From assembly GCA_945872195.1 (NCBI GenBank), contig CAMBZO010000048.1, positions 1 to 10,703 on the forward strand: a stretch of 10,703 nt of DNA, read 5' to 3'. A program made the position numbers and the translations under genes. The DNA is from Akkermansia muciniphila. Lineage in GTDB: Bacteria; Verrucomicrobiota; Verrucomicrobiia; Limisphaerales; SXTU01. Shown one piece after another: positions 1 through 6,518 of the stretch; the first letter of the stretch is position 1; the number at the start of each line of letters is the position of its first letter. The notes under the pieces are model-generated. The model searched no databases, was not told the DNA's origin, and saw nothing but the letters and a program-made list of their open reading frames with translations.

Positions 1-60
1 GCCCGCCTGTCCTCCGCGTCAATCCATCACTCCGCCAGGAATCGGGAAGGGTGCCTTCGC

Positions 61-190
61 ACACTGCCCCGGAGCGCGGCGTTCACGCCGCAGAAGGCTC
101 CGTGTGCCAACAGCGCGCCGGTAAACCCAAGCGGTTTCTGCCCCCCCGTCCTGCTGCGGCGTGAACGCCGCGCTCCTTCGGGGGCAGTGT
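61..190. repeat. Long inverted repeat with palindromic arms (REP/BIME-like)
   Basis: Bases 61-93 are repeated in inverted orientation at 154-190. The arms match base for base over 33 positions, apart from a four-base TTCG insertion at 177-180 in the right arm. About 60 bases separate the arms. Each arm contains a GC-rich palindrome, GCGGCG-TTCA-CGCCGC in the left arm, so each could fold alone or with the other. Two palindromic units in opposite orientation are the layout of BIME elements built from REP sequences. The outer end GGAGCGCGG and the inner end CCGCAG recur in the element at 6447-6517. No transposase is nearby. It could instead be a small nonautonomous element (MITE). Confidence 0.75.
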
Positions 191-232
191 CAAGATGCGC
201 CCCTCGGGAAGGCGGTAAGGTGGACGAGGCTT

Positions 233-266
233 CCGCCACTTCGCCGCCAGCCACGGAAAGTGGCGG
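233..266 (+). other. Hairpin in the cdaA upstream region
   Basis: CCGCCACTT at 233-241 pairs perfectly with AAGTGGCGG at 258-266 around a 16-base loop. It lies 58 bases before the proposed cdaA start. There is no U-tract behind it, so it is a poor terminator candidate. It may be a degraded repeat or a leader hairpin; the sequence alone cannot say which. Confidence 0.3.
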
Positions 267-324
267 GAAACCTGATTACTGCTTTGCTCCGCCGCGCGTT
301 TGCGGCAAGTTGTCCGCCAACACA

Positions 325-1239
325 GTGGCACTCGACTATTTCAGCTCCATCTGGCGGCCCGCGCTGGAGATTCTCATCCTTGCGGTGGGGATTTACCATG
401 CCGCGAACTTCATCCGCGGCACGCGGGGCGCGCCCGTCGTCACCGGACTGGTGGTGCTGTTCATCGCGTTGAGCTTCCTCACCACGGTGCTGGAGTTGAC
501 GGTGCTGCGCTGGCTGCTGACGACGTTCTCCGCGTTCAGCGCGGTGGCGGTGCTGGTCATCTTCCAGCCGGAGCTGCGCCGCCTGCTGGCCGAGCTGGGC
601 AATCAGTCCCTCCTCATGTCCGCCCGCGAGCAGCGCGAGGATGTCGAGGTCATCATCGAGACCGTCGAGCGGCTCGCGGACGTGCGCATCGGCGCGCTCA
701 TGGCGATGGAGCAGACCATCAACCTCACGGAAGCCGTCGAGTCCGGCGTGGCGGTGGATTGCGAGGCGACCCCGGAAATGCTCGAGACAATTTTCTTTCC
801 CAACAACGCGATCCACGATGGCGGCGTGCTGCTCAAGAACGGCCGCATCCTGCGCGCCGCGTGCATCTTCCCGCTGACGCAGCGGCAGGACTTGCACAAG
901 TCCCTCGGCACGCGCCACCGCGCGGCGATTGGCTTGAGCGAGGAGACGGACGCGGTGGTGGTGGTCGTGTCCGAGGAGACGGGCGCGATTTCGTATGCGT
1001 ATCGCAACGAGCTGAAGCGCGGCGTGACCGCTGAGGAGCTGCGCGCCTTCCTCACGGCCATCTTCGTGCAACGGGTGCGCACGCGGAACTGGGTGGACAA
1101 CTTCCGCCTCTGGCTGGCGCGGCAAGTGAAGCTGACCAGTTCGCCGAAAGCTCCCGAGCCGCAACCAGCGCCTGCCAAGCCCGCCGAGCCACCTTCCCCC
1201 GCTCCCGGCGCGCTCCCGCAGAAAGCCGAGGCCAAGTAA
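325..1239 (+). CDS. cdaA: Diadenylate cyclase CdaA, membrane-bound
   Basis: This enzyme joins two ATP molecules into the second messenger c-di-AMP at the inner membrane. Three hydrophobic segments (about residues 13-30, 38-58 and 64-80) lead into the family signature IFQPELRR (79-86) and then the DAC/DisA_N domain. The RHRAA motif is intact at 197-201. The other catalytic motif, normally DGA, reads DGG at 165-167. A proline- and alanine-rich tail (about 271-304) extends past the cyclase domain, making the protein 304 residues against about 273 in Bacillus subtilis. I chose GTG at 325 because the protein from there (VALDYFSSIW) matches the usual short CdaA N terminus. GTG 187 would add 46 residues with no family likeness, and TTG 310 is another option. 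No clear ribosome binding site is seen. The stop codon shares one base with the next start (TAATG), so the genes are translationally coupled. Confidence 0.93.
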   Translation: MALDYFSSIWRPALEILILAVGIYHAANFIRGTRGAPVVTGLVVLFIALSFLTTVLELTVLRWLLTTFSAFSAVAVLVIFQPELRRLLAELGNQSLLMSAREQREDVEVIIETVERLADVRIGALMAMEQTINLTEAVESGVAVDCEATPEMLETIFFPNNAIHDGGVLLKNGRILRAACIFPLTQRQDLHKSLGTRHRAAIGLSEETDAVVVVVSEETGAISYAYRNELKRGVTAEELRAFLTAIFVQRVRTRNWVDNFRLWLARQVKLTSSPKAPEPQPAPAKPAEPPSPAPGALPQKAEAK

Positions 1240-1673
1240 TGTCCGCCCGCGACGCCATCCTCCAGAATTTCTGGCTCAAGCTCTTCTCGCTCGTGCTGGC
1301 GACGATGATTTGGTTCGCCATCTTCGGCGCGCAAAACAACCTCCGCCCCGATCGCCCCGTGCTCGGCACGGTGACGCGCAAGTTCGAGCGCGTGCCCATC
1401 ACCGTGATGAAGTCCGCCGCTGACCCGCGCGGCTTCCGCGTCGCGCCGACCACGGTGGAAGTCACCGTGAGCGGCCCGCTCGCCAAGGTTCAAGCATTGA
1501 CCCCGAGCCAGCTCGAAGTTTTCATCAGCCTCACGGACGTGAACGACACCGTGGGCCTGACCAAGAAAATCCTCGTCCACGTTCCCCCGCACATCGCCCT
1601 CCTGAACGTCTCCCCCACCGAGGCGAGCATCACGCCGGTGGCTCCGCTTTCAATCCCGCCCGCAAAACCCTGA
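1239..1673 (+). CDS. cdaR: YbbR/CdaR-like membrane-anchored protein
   Basis: A single N-terminal membrane segment (about residues 10-30, FWLKLFSLVLATMIWFAIFG) has the typical YbbR opening, with the rest predicted outside the cytoplasm. The remaining 110 or so residues fit one YbbR beta-domain (VEVTVSGPLAKVQAL, then a VHVPPHIALLNVSP stretch). The known CdaR of Firmicutes has several such domains, so this 144-residue protein is a short version. In Firmicutes CdaR binds CdaA and modulates c-di-AMP production. The position here, directly between cdaA and glmM with a one-base overlap on one side and a one-base gap on the other, supports the same role. Sequence similarity in this family is low, so the call rests on the N-terminal segment and the gene order. 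Confidence 0.85.
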   Translation: MSARDAILQNFWLKLFSLVLATMIWFAIFGAQNNLRPDRPVLGTVTRKFERVPITVMKSAADPRGFRVAPTTVEVTVSGPLAKVQALTPSQLEVFISLTDVNDTVGLTKKILVHVPPHIALLNVSPTEASITPVAPLSIPPAKP

Positions 1674-1674
1674 T

Positions 1675-3060
1675 ATGAGCATCGCACCCAAGAAAATCTT
1701 CGGCACCGACGGCGTCCGCGGCACCGCCAACATCGAGCCTGTCACCGCCGAGACCGCCCTGAAGCTCGGCCGCGCCGCCGCGCACGTCTTCAAGAACCTT
1801 GAGTCCCAGTCCCGCTCGCGCGGCAAGCACCGCATCGTCATCGGCAAGGACACCCGCCTCTCCGGCTACATGCTCGAGAACGCCCTCAGCTCCGGCATCC
1901 TCAGCATGGGCGTGGACGTGCTCTTCATCGGCCCGCTGCCCACCCCGGGCGTCGCTTACGCCACGCGCTCGCTGCGCGCGGACGCCGGCATCGTCATCAC
2001 CGCCTCGCACAATCCCTACGATGATAACGGCATCAAGTTCTTCGGCGCGGACGGCTTCAAGCTGCCCGAACCCATCGAGGCGCGGATCGAAAGCCTCGTC
2101 TTCAGCGGCAACATCGAGAGCGTCCGCCCCTCCGCCACGGAGATCGGCAAAGCCGTCCGCATTGACGACGCGCTGGGCCGTTACATCGAGTTCGCAAAGG
2201 CTTCTTTCCCCAAGGGCCTGACCCTCGACGGCATGCGCATCGTGGTGGACTGCGCCAACGGCGCCGCCTACAAGGCCACCCCCAGCGTCCTGCGCGAACT
2301 GGGCGCGGAAATCTTCGTCCTCGGCAACACCCCCGACGGCACCAACATCAACCGCGACTGCGGCTCCATGCATCCGCAGAACCTCTGCGCCAAAGTTCGC
2401 GAATACCGCGCCGACCTCGGCATCGCCCACGATGGCGACGCCGACCGAGTCATCCTCTGCGACGAGACCGGCAGCCTTCTGGACGGCGACGACATCATGG
2501 CCATCGCCGCGTTGGACATGATCGCGCAAGGCACGCTCGCCGAGAAGACGCTCGTCGCCACCGTCATGAGCAACGCCGGCCTGGGCGCCGCCGTGCAGGC
2601 GGCGGGCGGCAAGACGATTTACACCGGCGTCGGCGACAAGAACGTCATCGATGAGATGCTCAAGTGCGGCTACAACCTCGGCGGCGAGGAGAGCGGCCAC
2701 CTCATCTTCCGCGACTACTCCACCACGGGCGACGGCCTCGTCGCCGCGCTCCAAGTCTTGCGCATCATGAAGGCGCGCGGCGAAACCCTTTCCAAGCTCA
2801 AGCGCTGCTGGACGCGCTTCCCCAAGCAAGTCTCCAACATCAAGGTCCGCGAGAAGCGACCCTTCGAGCAGCTCGACGGCGTGCTCGACCTCGTGAAGCA
2901 GGCCGAGGCCGAGGTGCAACCCGGTGGCGGCCGCGTCCTGCTGCGCTACTCTGGCACCGAGCCCAAGTGCCGCCTGCTCATCGAAGGTCAGGACATGGCC
3001 GCGCTGGAGAAGTGGTCCCGCAAAATCTCCGACGCCATCAAGAAGCAGATCGGCGCATGA
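1675..3060 (+). CDS. glmM: Phosphoglucosamine mutase GlmM
   Basis: GlmM converts glucosamine-6-phosphate to glucosamine-1-phosphate, which feeds UDP-GlcNAc for peptidoglycan and lipopolysaccharide. All family landmarks are present: FGTDGVRG (9-16), the phosphoserine loop ITASHNP with Ser111, the magnesium loop DGDADR (253-258), the sugar-binding GEESGH (337-342) and the phosphate-binding RYSGTEP (424-430). The 461-residue length is normal. The phosphoserine loop and opening motif favour GlmM over phosphomannomutase, and the operon with cdaA and cdaR settles it. GlmM of Firmicutes is known to bind CdaA and inhibit it, so this operon can link cell-wall precursor supply to c-di-AMP. The start ATG lies one base after the preceding stop. 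A hairpin with a short T run follows the gene. Confidence 0.97.
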   Translation: MSIAPKKIFGTDGVRGTANIEPVTAETALKLGRAAAHVFKNLESQSRSRGKHRIVIGKDTRLSGYMLENALSSGILSMGVDVLFIGPLPTPGVAYATRSLRADAGIVITASHNPYDDNGIKFFGADGFKLPEPIEARIESLVFSGNIESVRPSATEIGKAVRIDDALGRYIEFAKASFPKGLTLDGMRIVVDCANGAAYKATPSVLRELGAEIFVLGNTPDGTNINRDCGSMHPQNLCAKVREYRADLGIAHDGDADRVILCDETGSLLDGDDIMAIAALDMIAQGTLAEKTLVATVMSNAGLGAAVQAAGGKTIYTGVGDKNVIDEMLKCGYNLGGEESGHLIFRDYSTTGDGLVAALQVLRIMKARGETLSKLKRCWTRFPKQVSNIKVREKRPFEQLDGVLDLVKQAEAEVQPGGGRVLLRYSGTEPKCRLLIEGQDMAALEKWSRKISDAIKKQIGA

Positions 3061-3072
3061 CGGAGAGGGATT

Positions 3073-3100
3073 TTTAGCCACGAGGTGGCTAAACAGTTTT
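3073..3100 (+). terminator. Terminator-like hairpin after glmM
   Basis: TTTAGCCAC (3073-3081) pairs perfectly with GTGGCTAAA (3085-3093) around a three-base loop, followed by CAG and four T residues. It starts 13 bases after the glmM stop. The U-tract is short and interrupted, and a T run also precedes the stem, so it could act on both strands. It is the only good hairpin between the operon and the next gene. Confidence 0.6.
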
Positions 3101-3123
3101 GAGGGGCCGCTGAATTTCCCCGG

Positions 3124-3152
3124 CTGACACCCGTCGGCTTCCCCACTACTTT
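3124..3152 (+). promoter_or_regulatory. Possible sigma70-type promoter of the DUF1501 gene
   Basis: CTGACA (3124-3129, five of six matches to TTGACA) is followed by a 17-base spacer and TACTTT (3147-3152, three of six matches to TATAAT). Transcription starting about seven bases downstream would begin at or next to the ATG at 3159, giving a leaderless or nearly leaderless mRNA. This agrees with the lack of a ribosome binding site. The -10 match is weak. Confidence 0.3.
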
Positions 3153-3158
3153 GCCACC

Positions 3159-4580
3159 ATGAGCACCGATACTTCCACCTGTCGCGGCCCCGGCTCGCGC
3201 CGCAGCTTCCTCCAAGCGGGCGCGCTCGCCGCCACCGGCCTGGGCCTCAGCGATCTGTTCCGCCTCGAAGCCGCCGCCAAGCAGTCGGGCAAGAACCTCC
3301 GCGACACCTCCGTCATCTTCGTCTGGCTCCCCGGAGGCCCGCCGCACATGGAGACCTACGACCTGAAGCCCAACGCCCCCTCCGACTACCGGGGCATCTT
3401 CCGGCCCATCAAGACCAACGTCCCGGGCATCGAGATCTCCGAGCTGTTCCCGCAGCAGGCGAAGATCGCGGACAAGTTCAACATCGTCCGCTCCTGCCAC
3501 CACACGTTCGCGGACCACGGCGGCGGCCACAAACGCTTCATGACCGGCCGCCTGCCCGCCGAGCCGACCGGCTTCGTGAACGACGCGCCGGCCGTGACTT
3601 CCTACGTCAGCAAGATTCTCAACGAGCGTCACACCGGGCCAAAGGGAATGCCCGCCTGTGTGCTCGGCACGGACGGCGGGCGCGCGCAGATCGACACCTT
3701 CAGCCTCGGCTCCGCGTGGCTCGGCTCGGTGAACACGCCCTTCGTCGTGGGCGGCGACCCCGCCTCGCCCAGCTTCAAGGTGCAAAATCTCGGCCTCACC
3801 CGTGACATGGAGAACCGGCTCGACGACCGGCTCTCCCTGCTCAAAGGCATGGACCGCCTCCGCCGCGACGCCGACCGCACCGGCCTCATGGACGCGATGG
3901 ACCAATACAGCCAGCGCGCCTTCGACATGCTCACCAGCGAGCCGGTGCGCGAGGCGTTCGACCTTTCGCGCGAGCCGCAGGCCATCCGCGAGCGCTACGG
4001 CATGAACGCCTACGGCCAGCGCGGCCTCATGGCGCGTCGCCTGGTCGAGGCCGGCTGCCGCTTCGTCACGATGGTTTGGGAACATCCCGGCACCACCGCC
4101 CCGAAATACGGTTCCTACAACTGGGATTCCCACGCGGTGAACTGCCACATCTTCGACGACGCCCGCTGGCGCTTCCCGCCCTACGACCAGGCGGTCGCCG
4201 CGCTCATCGAAGACCTTTACGCGCGCGGCCTCGACGAGAAGACGTTGCTCATCGTCACCGGAGAATTTGGCCGCACCCCGCGCGTCTCCAACTCCATCGG
4301 CACGCAGACCCGCGTGATGCAGCCGGGCCGCGATCACTGGCCGCAGGCGATGTCCTTCATCGTCTCCGGCGCGAAGATGCGCACCGGCCAGATCATCGGC
4401 GCGACGAATAGCCGCGGCGAGCATCCCATCGAGCGCCCGATGACCCCGAACGACCTCTGGGCCACAGTCTATCAGCACCTCGGCATTGATTGGGAGCAAT
4501 CCTTCCCCGACCACACCGGCCGGCCGATGCCAATCCTCCCCTTCGGCGAGCCAATCCCCGAACTGCTCCCGGTGGGGTGA
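3159..4580 (+). CDS. Tat-exported DUF1501 family protein
   Basis: The protein starts with a twin-arginine signal (SRRSFLQAG, Arg14-Arg15, then a hydrophobic stretch to about residue 36), so it is probably exported folded. The body is full-length DUF1501 (PF07394), a family in the alkaline phosphatase/sulfatase fold group that is abundant in Planctomycetota and Verrucomicrobiota. Visible family stretches are WLPGGPPHMETYDLKP (56-71), SELFPQQAKIADKFNIVRS (94-112), a histidine-rich HHTFADHGGGH and, near the end, VTGEFGRTPR and GRDHW. The biochemical activity is not established. Family members usually sit beside DUF1549/DUF1553 cytochrome-like proteins; none is present here on either side. It ends only four bases from the tail of the convergent dehydrogenase gene. 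Confidence 0.88.
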   Translation: MSTDTSTCRGPGSRRSFLQAGALAATGLGLSDLFRLEAAAKQSGKNLRDTSVIFVWLPGGPPHMETYDLKPNAPSDYRGIFRPIKTNVPGIEISELFPQQAKIADKFNIVRSCHHTFADHGGGHKRFMTGRLPAEPTGFVNDAPAVTSYVSKILNERHTGPKGMPACVLGTDGGRAQIDTFSLGSAWLGSVNTPFVVGGDPASPSFKVQNLGLTRDMENRLDDRLSLLKGMDRLRRDADRTGLMDAMDQYSQRAFDMLTSEPVREAFDLSREPQAIRERYGMNAYGQRGLMARRLVEAGCRFVTMVWEHPGTTAPKYGSYNWDSHAVNCHIFDDARWRFPPYDQAVAALIEDLYARGLDEKTLLIVTGEFGRTPRVSNSIGTQTRVMQPGRDHWPQAMSFIVSGAKMRTGQIIGATNSRGEHPIERPMTPNDLWATVYQHLGIDWEQSFPDHTGRPMPILPFGEPIPELLPVG

Positions 4581-4584
4581 CACC

Positions 4585-5613
4585 CTACCGCGTCACGTCC
4601 ACGAAGGTCTTCACCACGCGGTTGCCGGCGGTCATGCGGGCGAAGAGCGCGGGCAGTTCGCTCAACGCACATTCTCCATCCACGAAGTCAGCCGCACGGA
4701 TGACGCCGGACTCGATGAACTCCAGCGCGCGGCGGATCGTGCGCGGCGTGTGATGGAAGCTGGCCCGCAGCGTGAGGTTGGAATAGTGAATCAACCCCGT
4801 GTCCAGCGAGACGCTCGTGCCCGCCGGACAGCCGCCGAAGAAGTTCACCGACCCGCCCTGGCGCACGAGCTTCACCGCCGCCTCCCACGCCTCCGGCTTG
4901 CCGACGGCCTCGATGACGGCGTCGAAGTTCGGCTTCGGCAATCGCGCGGTGACGGCCTTCACGCTGTCACCGTCCGCGCCTACGTCGAAGACTTCGCTCG
5001 CGCCCAGCCGCCGCGCCGCTGCCAGCCGCGCCTCCCCGCGCCCCGCCACCGCGACCTCGCAGCCGAGCTGCTTCGCCAACGCGACGAACATCAGCCCAAT
5101 CGGCCCCGCGCCGAGGATCAGCACACGCTGCCCGGCGGCGAGCTGCGACTCCGCAACGCCTTGCACGACGCACGCGAGCGGTTCGGTCAGCGCGGCGTCG
5201 CGGAAAGCGGTGCCGGGCTTGAGCCGCAAAAGGTTTTTCTCCACCAGCCGCGCGGGCACGACGATGGACTGGGCGTAAGCGCCGTTGAGAAAGAGCAGGT
5301 CATCGCAAAGGCTCTGCTGGCCGCGCTGGCACGACGGACAGGCATCGCACGGCGCAGAGTTCGCCACCACGACGCGTTCGCCGACGCGCCAGCTTTCATT
5401 CCGCACTTCGCTGATTTCGCCCGCGATCTCGTGGCCGAAGACGGCCGGCGGGACGATCATCTTCGCGTGATAGCCGCGCTTGAAGACCTTCAGGTCCGTG
5501 CCGCACGTCAGCGCCGCGCCGATGCGGATGCGCACCTCGCCCGGCGCGAGCGGGCGCTCGGCGACTTCTTCGAGGCGGACATCTTCTTTTCCGTAGAGGA
5601 CTGCGGCTTTCAT
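4585..5613 (-). CDS. Zinc-dependent medium-chain alcohol/polyol dehydrogenase
   Basis: This is a cytoplasmic NAD(P)-dependent oxidoreductase of the MDR superfamily, 342 residues, the normal length for sorbitol/threonine dehydrogenase-like enzymes. Catalytic zinc ligands are visible as Cys37, His61-Glu62 (GHEIAGE) and Glu144 (TEPLACV). Four structural-zinc cysteines follow the usual spacing (Cys89, 92, 95, 103). The Rossmann motif is GAGPIG (168-173). The second beta strand ends AVAGRGEAR, without the acidic residue that normally favours NAD, so NADP use is possible. The substrate cannot be told from sequence; a sugar alcohol, sugar or amino alcohol are all reasonable. The gene converges on the DUF1501 gene and diverges from dedA. 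Confidence 0.9.
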   Translation of the reverse strand: MKAAVLYGKEDVRLEEVAERPLAPGEVRIRIGAALTCGTDLKVFKRGYHAKMIVPPAVFGHEIAGEISEVRNESWRVGERVVVANSAPCDACPSCQRGQQSLCDDLLFLNGAYAQSIVVPARLVEKNLLRLKPGTAFRDAALTEPLACVVQGVAESQLAAGQRVLILGAGPIGLMFVALAKQLGCEVAVAGRGEARLAAARRLGASEVFDVGADGDSVKAVTARLPKPNFDAVIEAVGKPEAWEAAVKLVRQGGSVNFFGGCPAGTSVSLDTGLIHYSNLTLRASFHHTPRTIRRALEFIESGVIRAADFVDGECALSELPALFARMTAGNRVVKTFVDVTR

Positions 5614-5623
5614 GAAAAGTTAA

Positions 5624-5719
5624 GAACCACTCACCGGCACTAACCTGCACTGATAAGAACCCAAGACTCAGCCTTCGCACCACTTCCCATGAGTGCCGGT
5701 TAGTGCCGGTCAGTGGTTC
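5624..5719. repeat. Inverted repeat with 10-base-periodic arms
   Basis: Bases 5624-5651 are repeated inverted at 5692-5719 with 26 of 28 positions matching and a 40-base centre. Within the left arm the word CACT occurs at 5628, 5638 and 5648, exactly ten bases apart. In the right arm its complement AGTG occurs at 5692, 5702 and 5712, again ten apart. The element fills the gap between the divergent dehydrogenase and dedA genes, starting 11 bases from the dehydrogenase start codon. It could be a dispersed repeat or a protein-binding array acting on both promoters. Confidence 0.75.
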
Positions 5720-5792
5720 CAAGTCAGCCCCGCGAGTCTGCAACAACGCGCTTGCCTCGCAACGCCAATTTCCCGCAGCGTCGCGCCCGCTC

Positions 5793-6437
5793 ATGGACAC
5801 CGTTAAGCAGATTCTCGATCTCTTCCTGCACTTGCAGGACCACCTGCACGCGCTCACCCGTGAGCACGGCGCGTGGGTCTATGGGATACTTTTCGCCATC
5901 ATCTTCGCGGAGACGGGCTTGGTGGTGACGCCGTTTCTGCCGGGCGATTCGCTGCTGTTCGCCGTCGGCGCGATTGCGGCGAACCCGGACAGCGGCCTGA
6001 ACGTTTTCGTCGCCAGCCTGGTCATCTTCGGCGCGGCGGTCATCGGCGACACGGTGAATTACTCCATCGGCAAGTTCGCCGGCGCGGCTCTGTCGAAGCG
6101 CTATCCCCGGCTGATACGACCGGAGTATCTCGCGAAGACCCACGAGTTCTTCGCGCGCTACGGCGGCAAGACCATCATCCTCGCCCGCTTCGTGCCCATC
6201 GTGCGGACCTTCGCACCGTTCGTGGCGGGGAGCGGCGCGATGGACTACCGGCGCTTCATGGCGTTCAACGTCGCCGGCGCGGTCGCGTGGGTGGTGACCC
6301 TGGTGCCGTGCGGCTGGTTCTTTGGCAACCTGCCGTGGGTGAAGAAGAACTTCGAACTGGTCGTGCTCGGCATCATCGTCGTGTCCGTGCTGCCGATGGT
6401 TTGGGAAATCTTCCGCGAGTGGCGGAAGCGGAAGTAG
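5793..6437 (+). CDS. DedA-family inner-membrane protein
   Basis: This is a 214-residue polytopic membrane protein of the DedA/SNARE-associated (PF09335) family. Some members, such as UptA, return undecaprenyl phosphate across the membrane for cell-wall synthesis. The key charged residues are visible: Glu40 and Asp52 in ETGLVVTPFLPGDSLLF (40-56), and Arg132 and Arg138 in ARFVPIVRTF (131-140). Their spacing matches the functional acidic and arginine residues reported for E. coli YqjA. Hydrophobic segments follow at about 71-88, 155-180 and 188-205, with a basic C-terminal end. ATG 5793 is chosen because it gives the standard short N terminus; an upstream start at 5703 would translate part of the inverted repeat. 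Which DedA subtype it is, and so the exact lipid, is unresolved. Confidence 0.92.
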   Translation: MDTVKQILDLFLHLQDHLHALTREHGAWVYGILFAIIFAETGLVVTPFLPGDSLLFAVGAIAANPDSGLNVFVASLVIFGAAVIGDTVNYSIGKFAGAALSKRYPRLIRPEYLAKTHEFFARYGGKTIILARFVPIVRTFAPFVAGSGAMDYRRFMAFNVAGAVAWVVTLVPCGWFFGNLPWVKKNFELVVLGIIVVSVLPMVWEIFREWRKRK

Positions 6438-6446
6438 CAATCTCAT

Positions 6447-6517
6447 GGAGCGCGGACGCCCACGTCCGCAGCCCGCCCGGTTGGAGAATGTCTTGTGGAC
6501 GTGGGCGTCCGCGCTCC
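6447..6517. repeat. Perfect inverted repeat between convergent genes; possible two-way terminator
   Basis: A 21-base arm at 6447-6467 is repeated perfectly inverted at 6497-6517, with 29 bases between. The arm is itself a near-palindrome (GCGGAC-GCCCAC-GTCCGC). It begins GGAGCGCGG and runs into CCGCAG, the same ends as the arms at 61-93 and 154-176. The element occupies nearly all of the 81 bases between the dedA stop and the sulfatase stop. The transcript of either strand would fold into a strong GC stem, which could stop both convergent transcripts, although no T-tract is present. Confidence 0.8.
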
Positions 6518-6518
6518 G

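Larger units (their letters stand above)
1..324. other. Intergenic region upstream of cdaA
   Basis: No convincing gene is seen in this stretch. The reading frame of cdaA stays open leftwards to the window edge, but the residues it would encode before about base 325 resemble no part of the cyclase family and run through a DNA inverted repeat. I therefore treat it as noncoding. It holds a long inverted repeat (61-190) and a smaller hairpin (233-266), both listed separately. Bases 1-60 show nothing I recognise, and the gene to the left is outside the window. Confidence 0.6.

Noticed and set aside
1..60. End of a gene preceding cdaA (for example folP)
   Set aside because: Frames are open, but nothing in the roughly 20 codons is recognisable and no stop-and-spacing pattern supports it.
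187..324. 46-residue N-terminal extension of CdaA from GTG 187
   Set aside because: The extension has no likeness to CdaA N termini, which begin just before the first membrane segment, and it overlaps the right arm of the inverted repeat.
1630..3081. Long open frame (483 codons) on the minus strand opposite glmM
   Set aside because: GlmM on the plus strand has every catalytic motif; the opposite frame is rich in Ala, Gly, Val, His and Asp, as expected from a shadow of GC-rich codons, and shows no domain.
2988..4583. Long open frame (531 codons) on the minus strand opposite the DUF1501 gene
   Set aside because: It runs across the terminator, an intergenic gap and the end of glmM, has shadow-like composition, and DUF1501 on the plus strand is unmistakable.
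4486..5643. 385-codon plus-strand frame opposite the dehydrogenase
   Set aside because: It overlaps the end of the DUF1501 gene and mirrors the dehydrogenase, whose zinc ligands and Rossmann motif are all present on the minus strand.
5703..5792. 30-residue extension of the DedA protein
   Set aside because: It would start inside the inverted repeat and adds a polar stretch not found in the family; ATG 5793 gives the normal N terminus.
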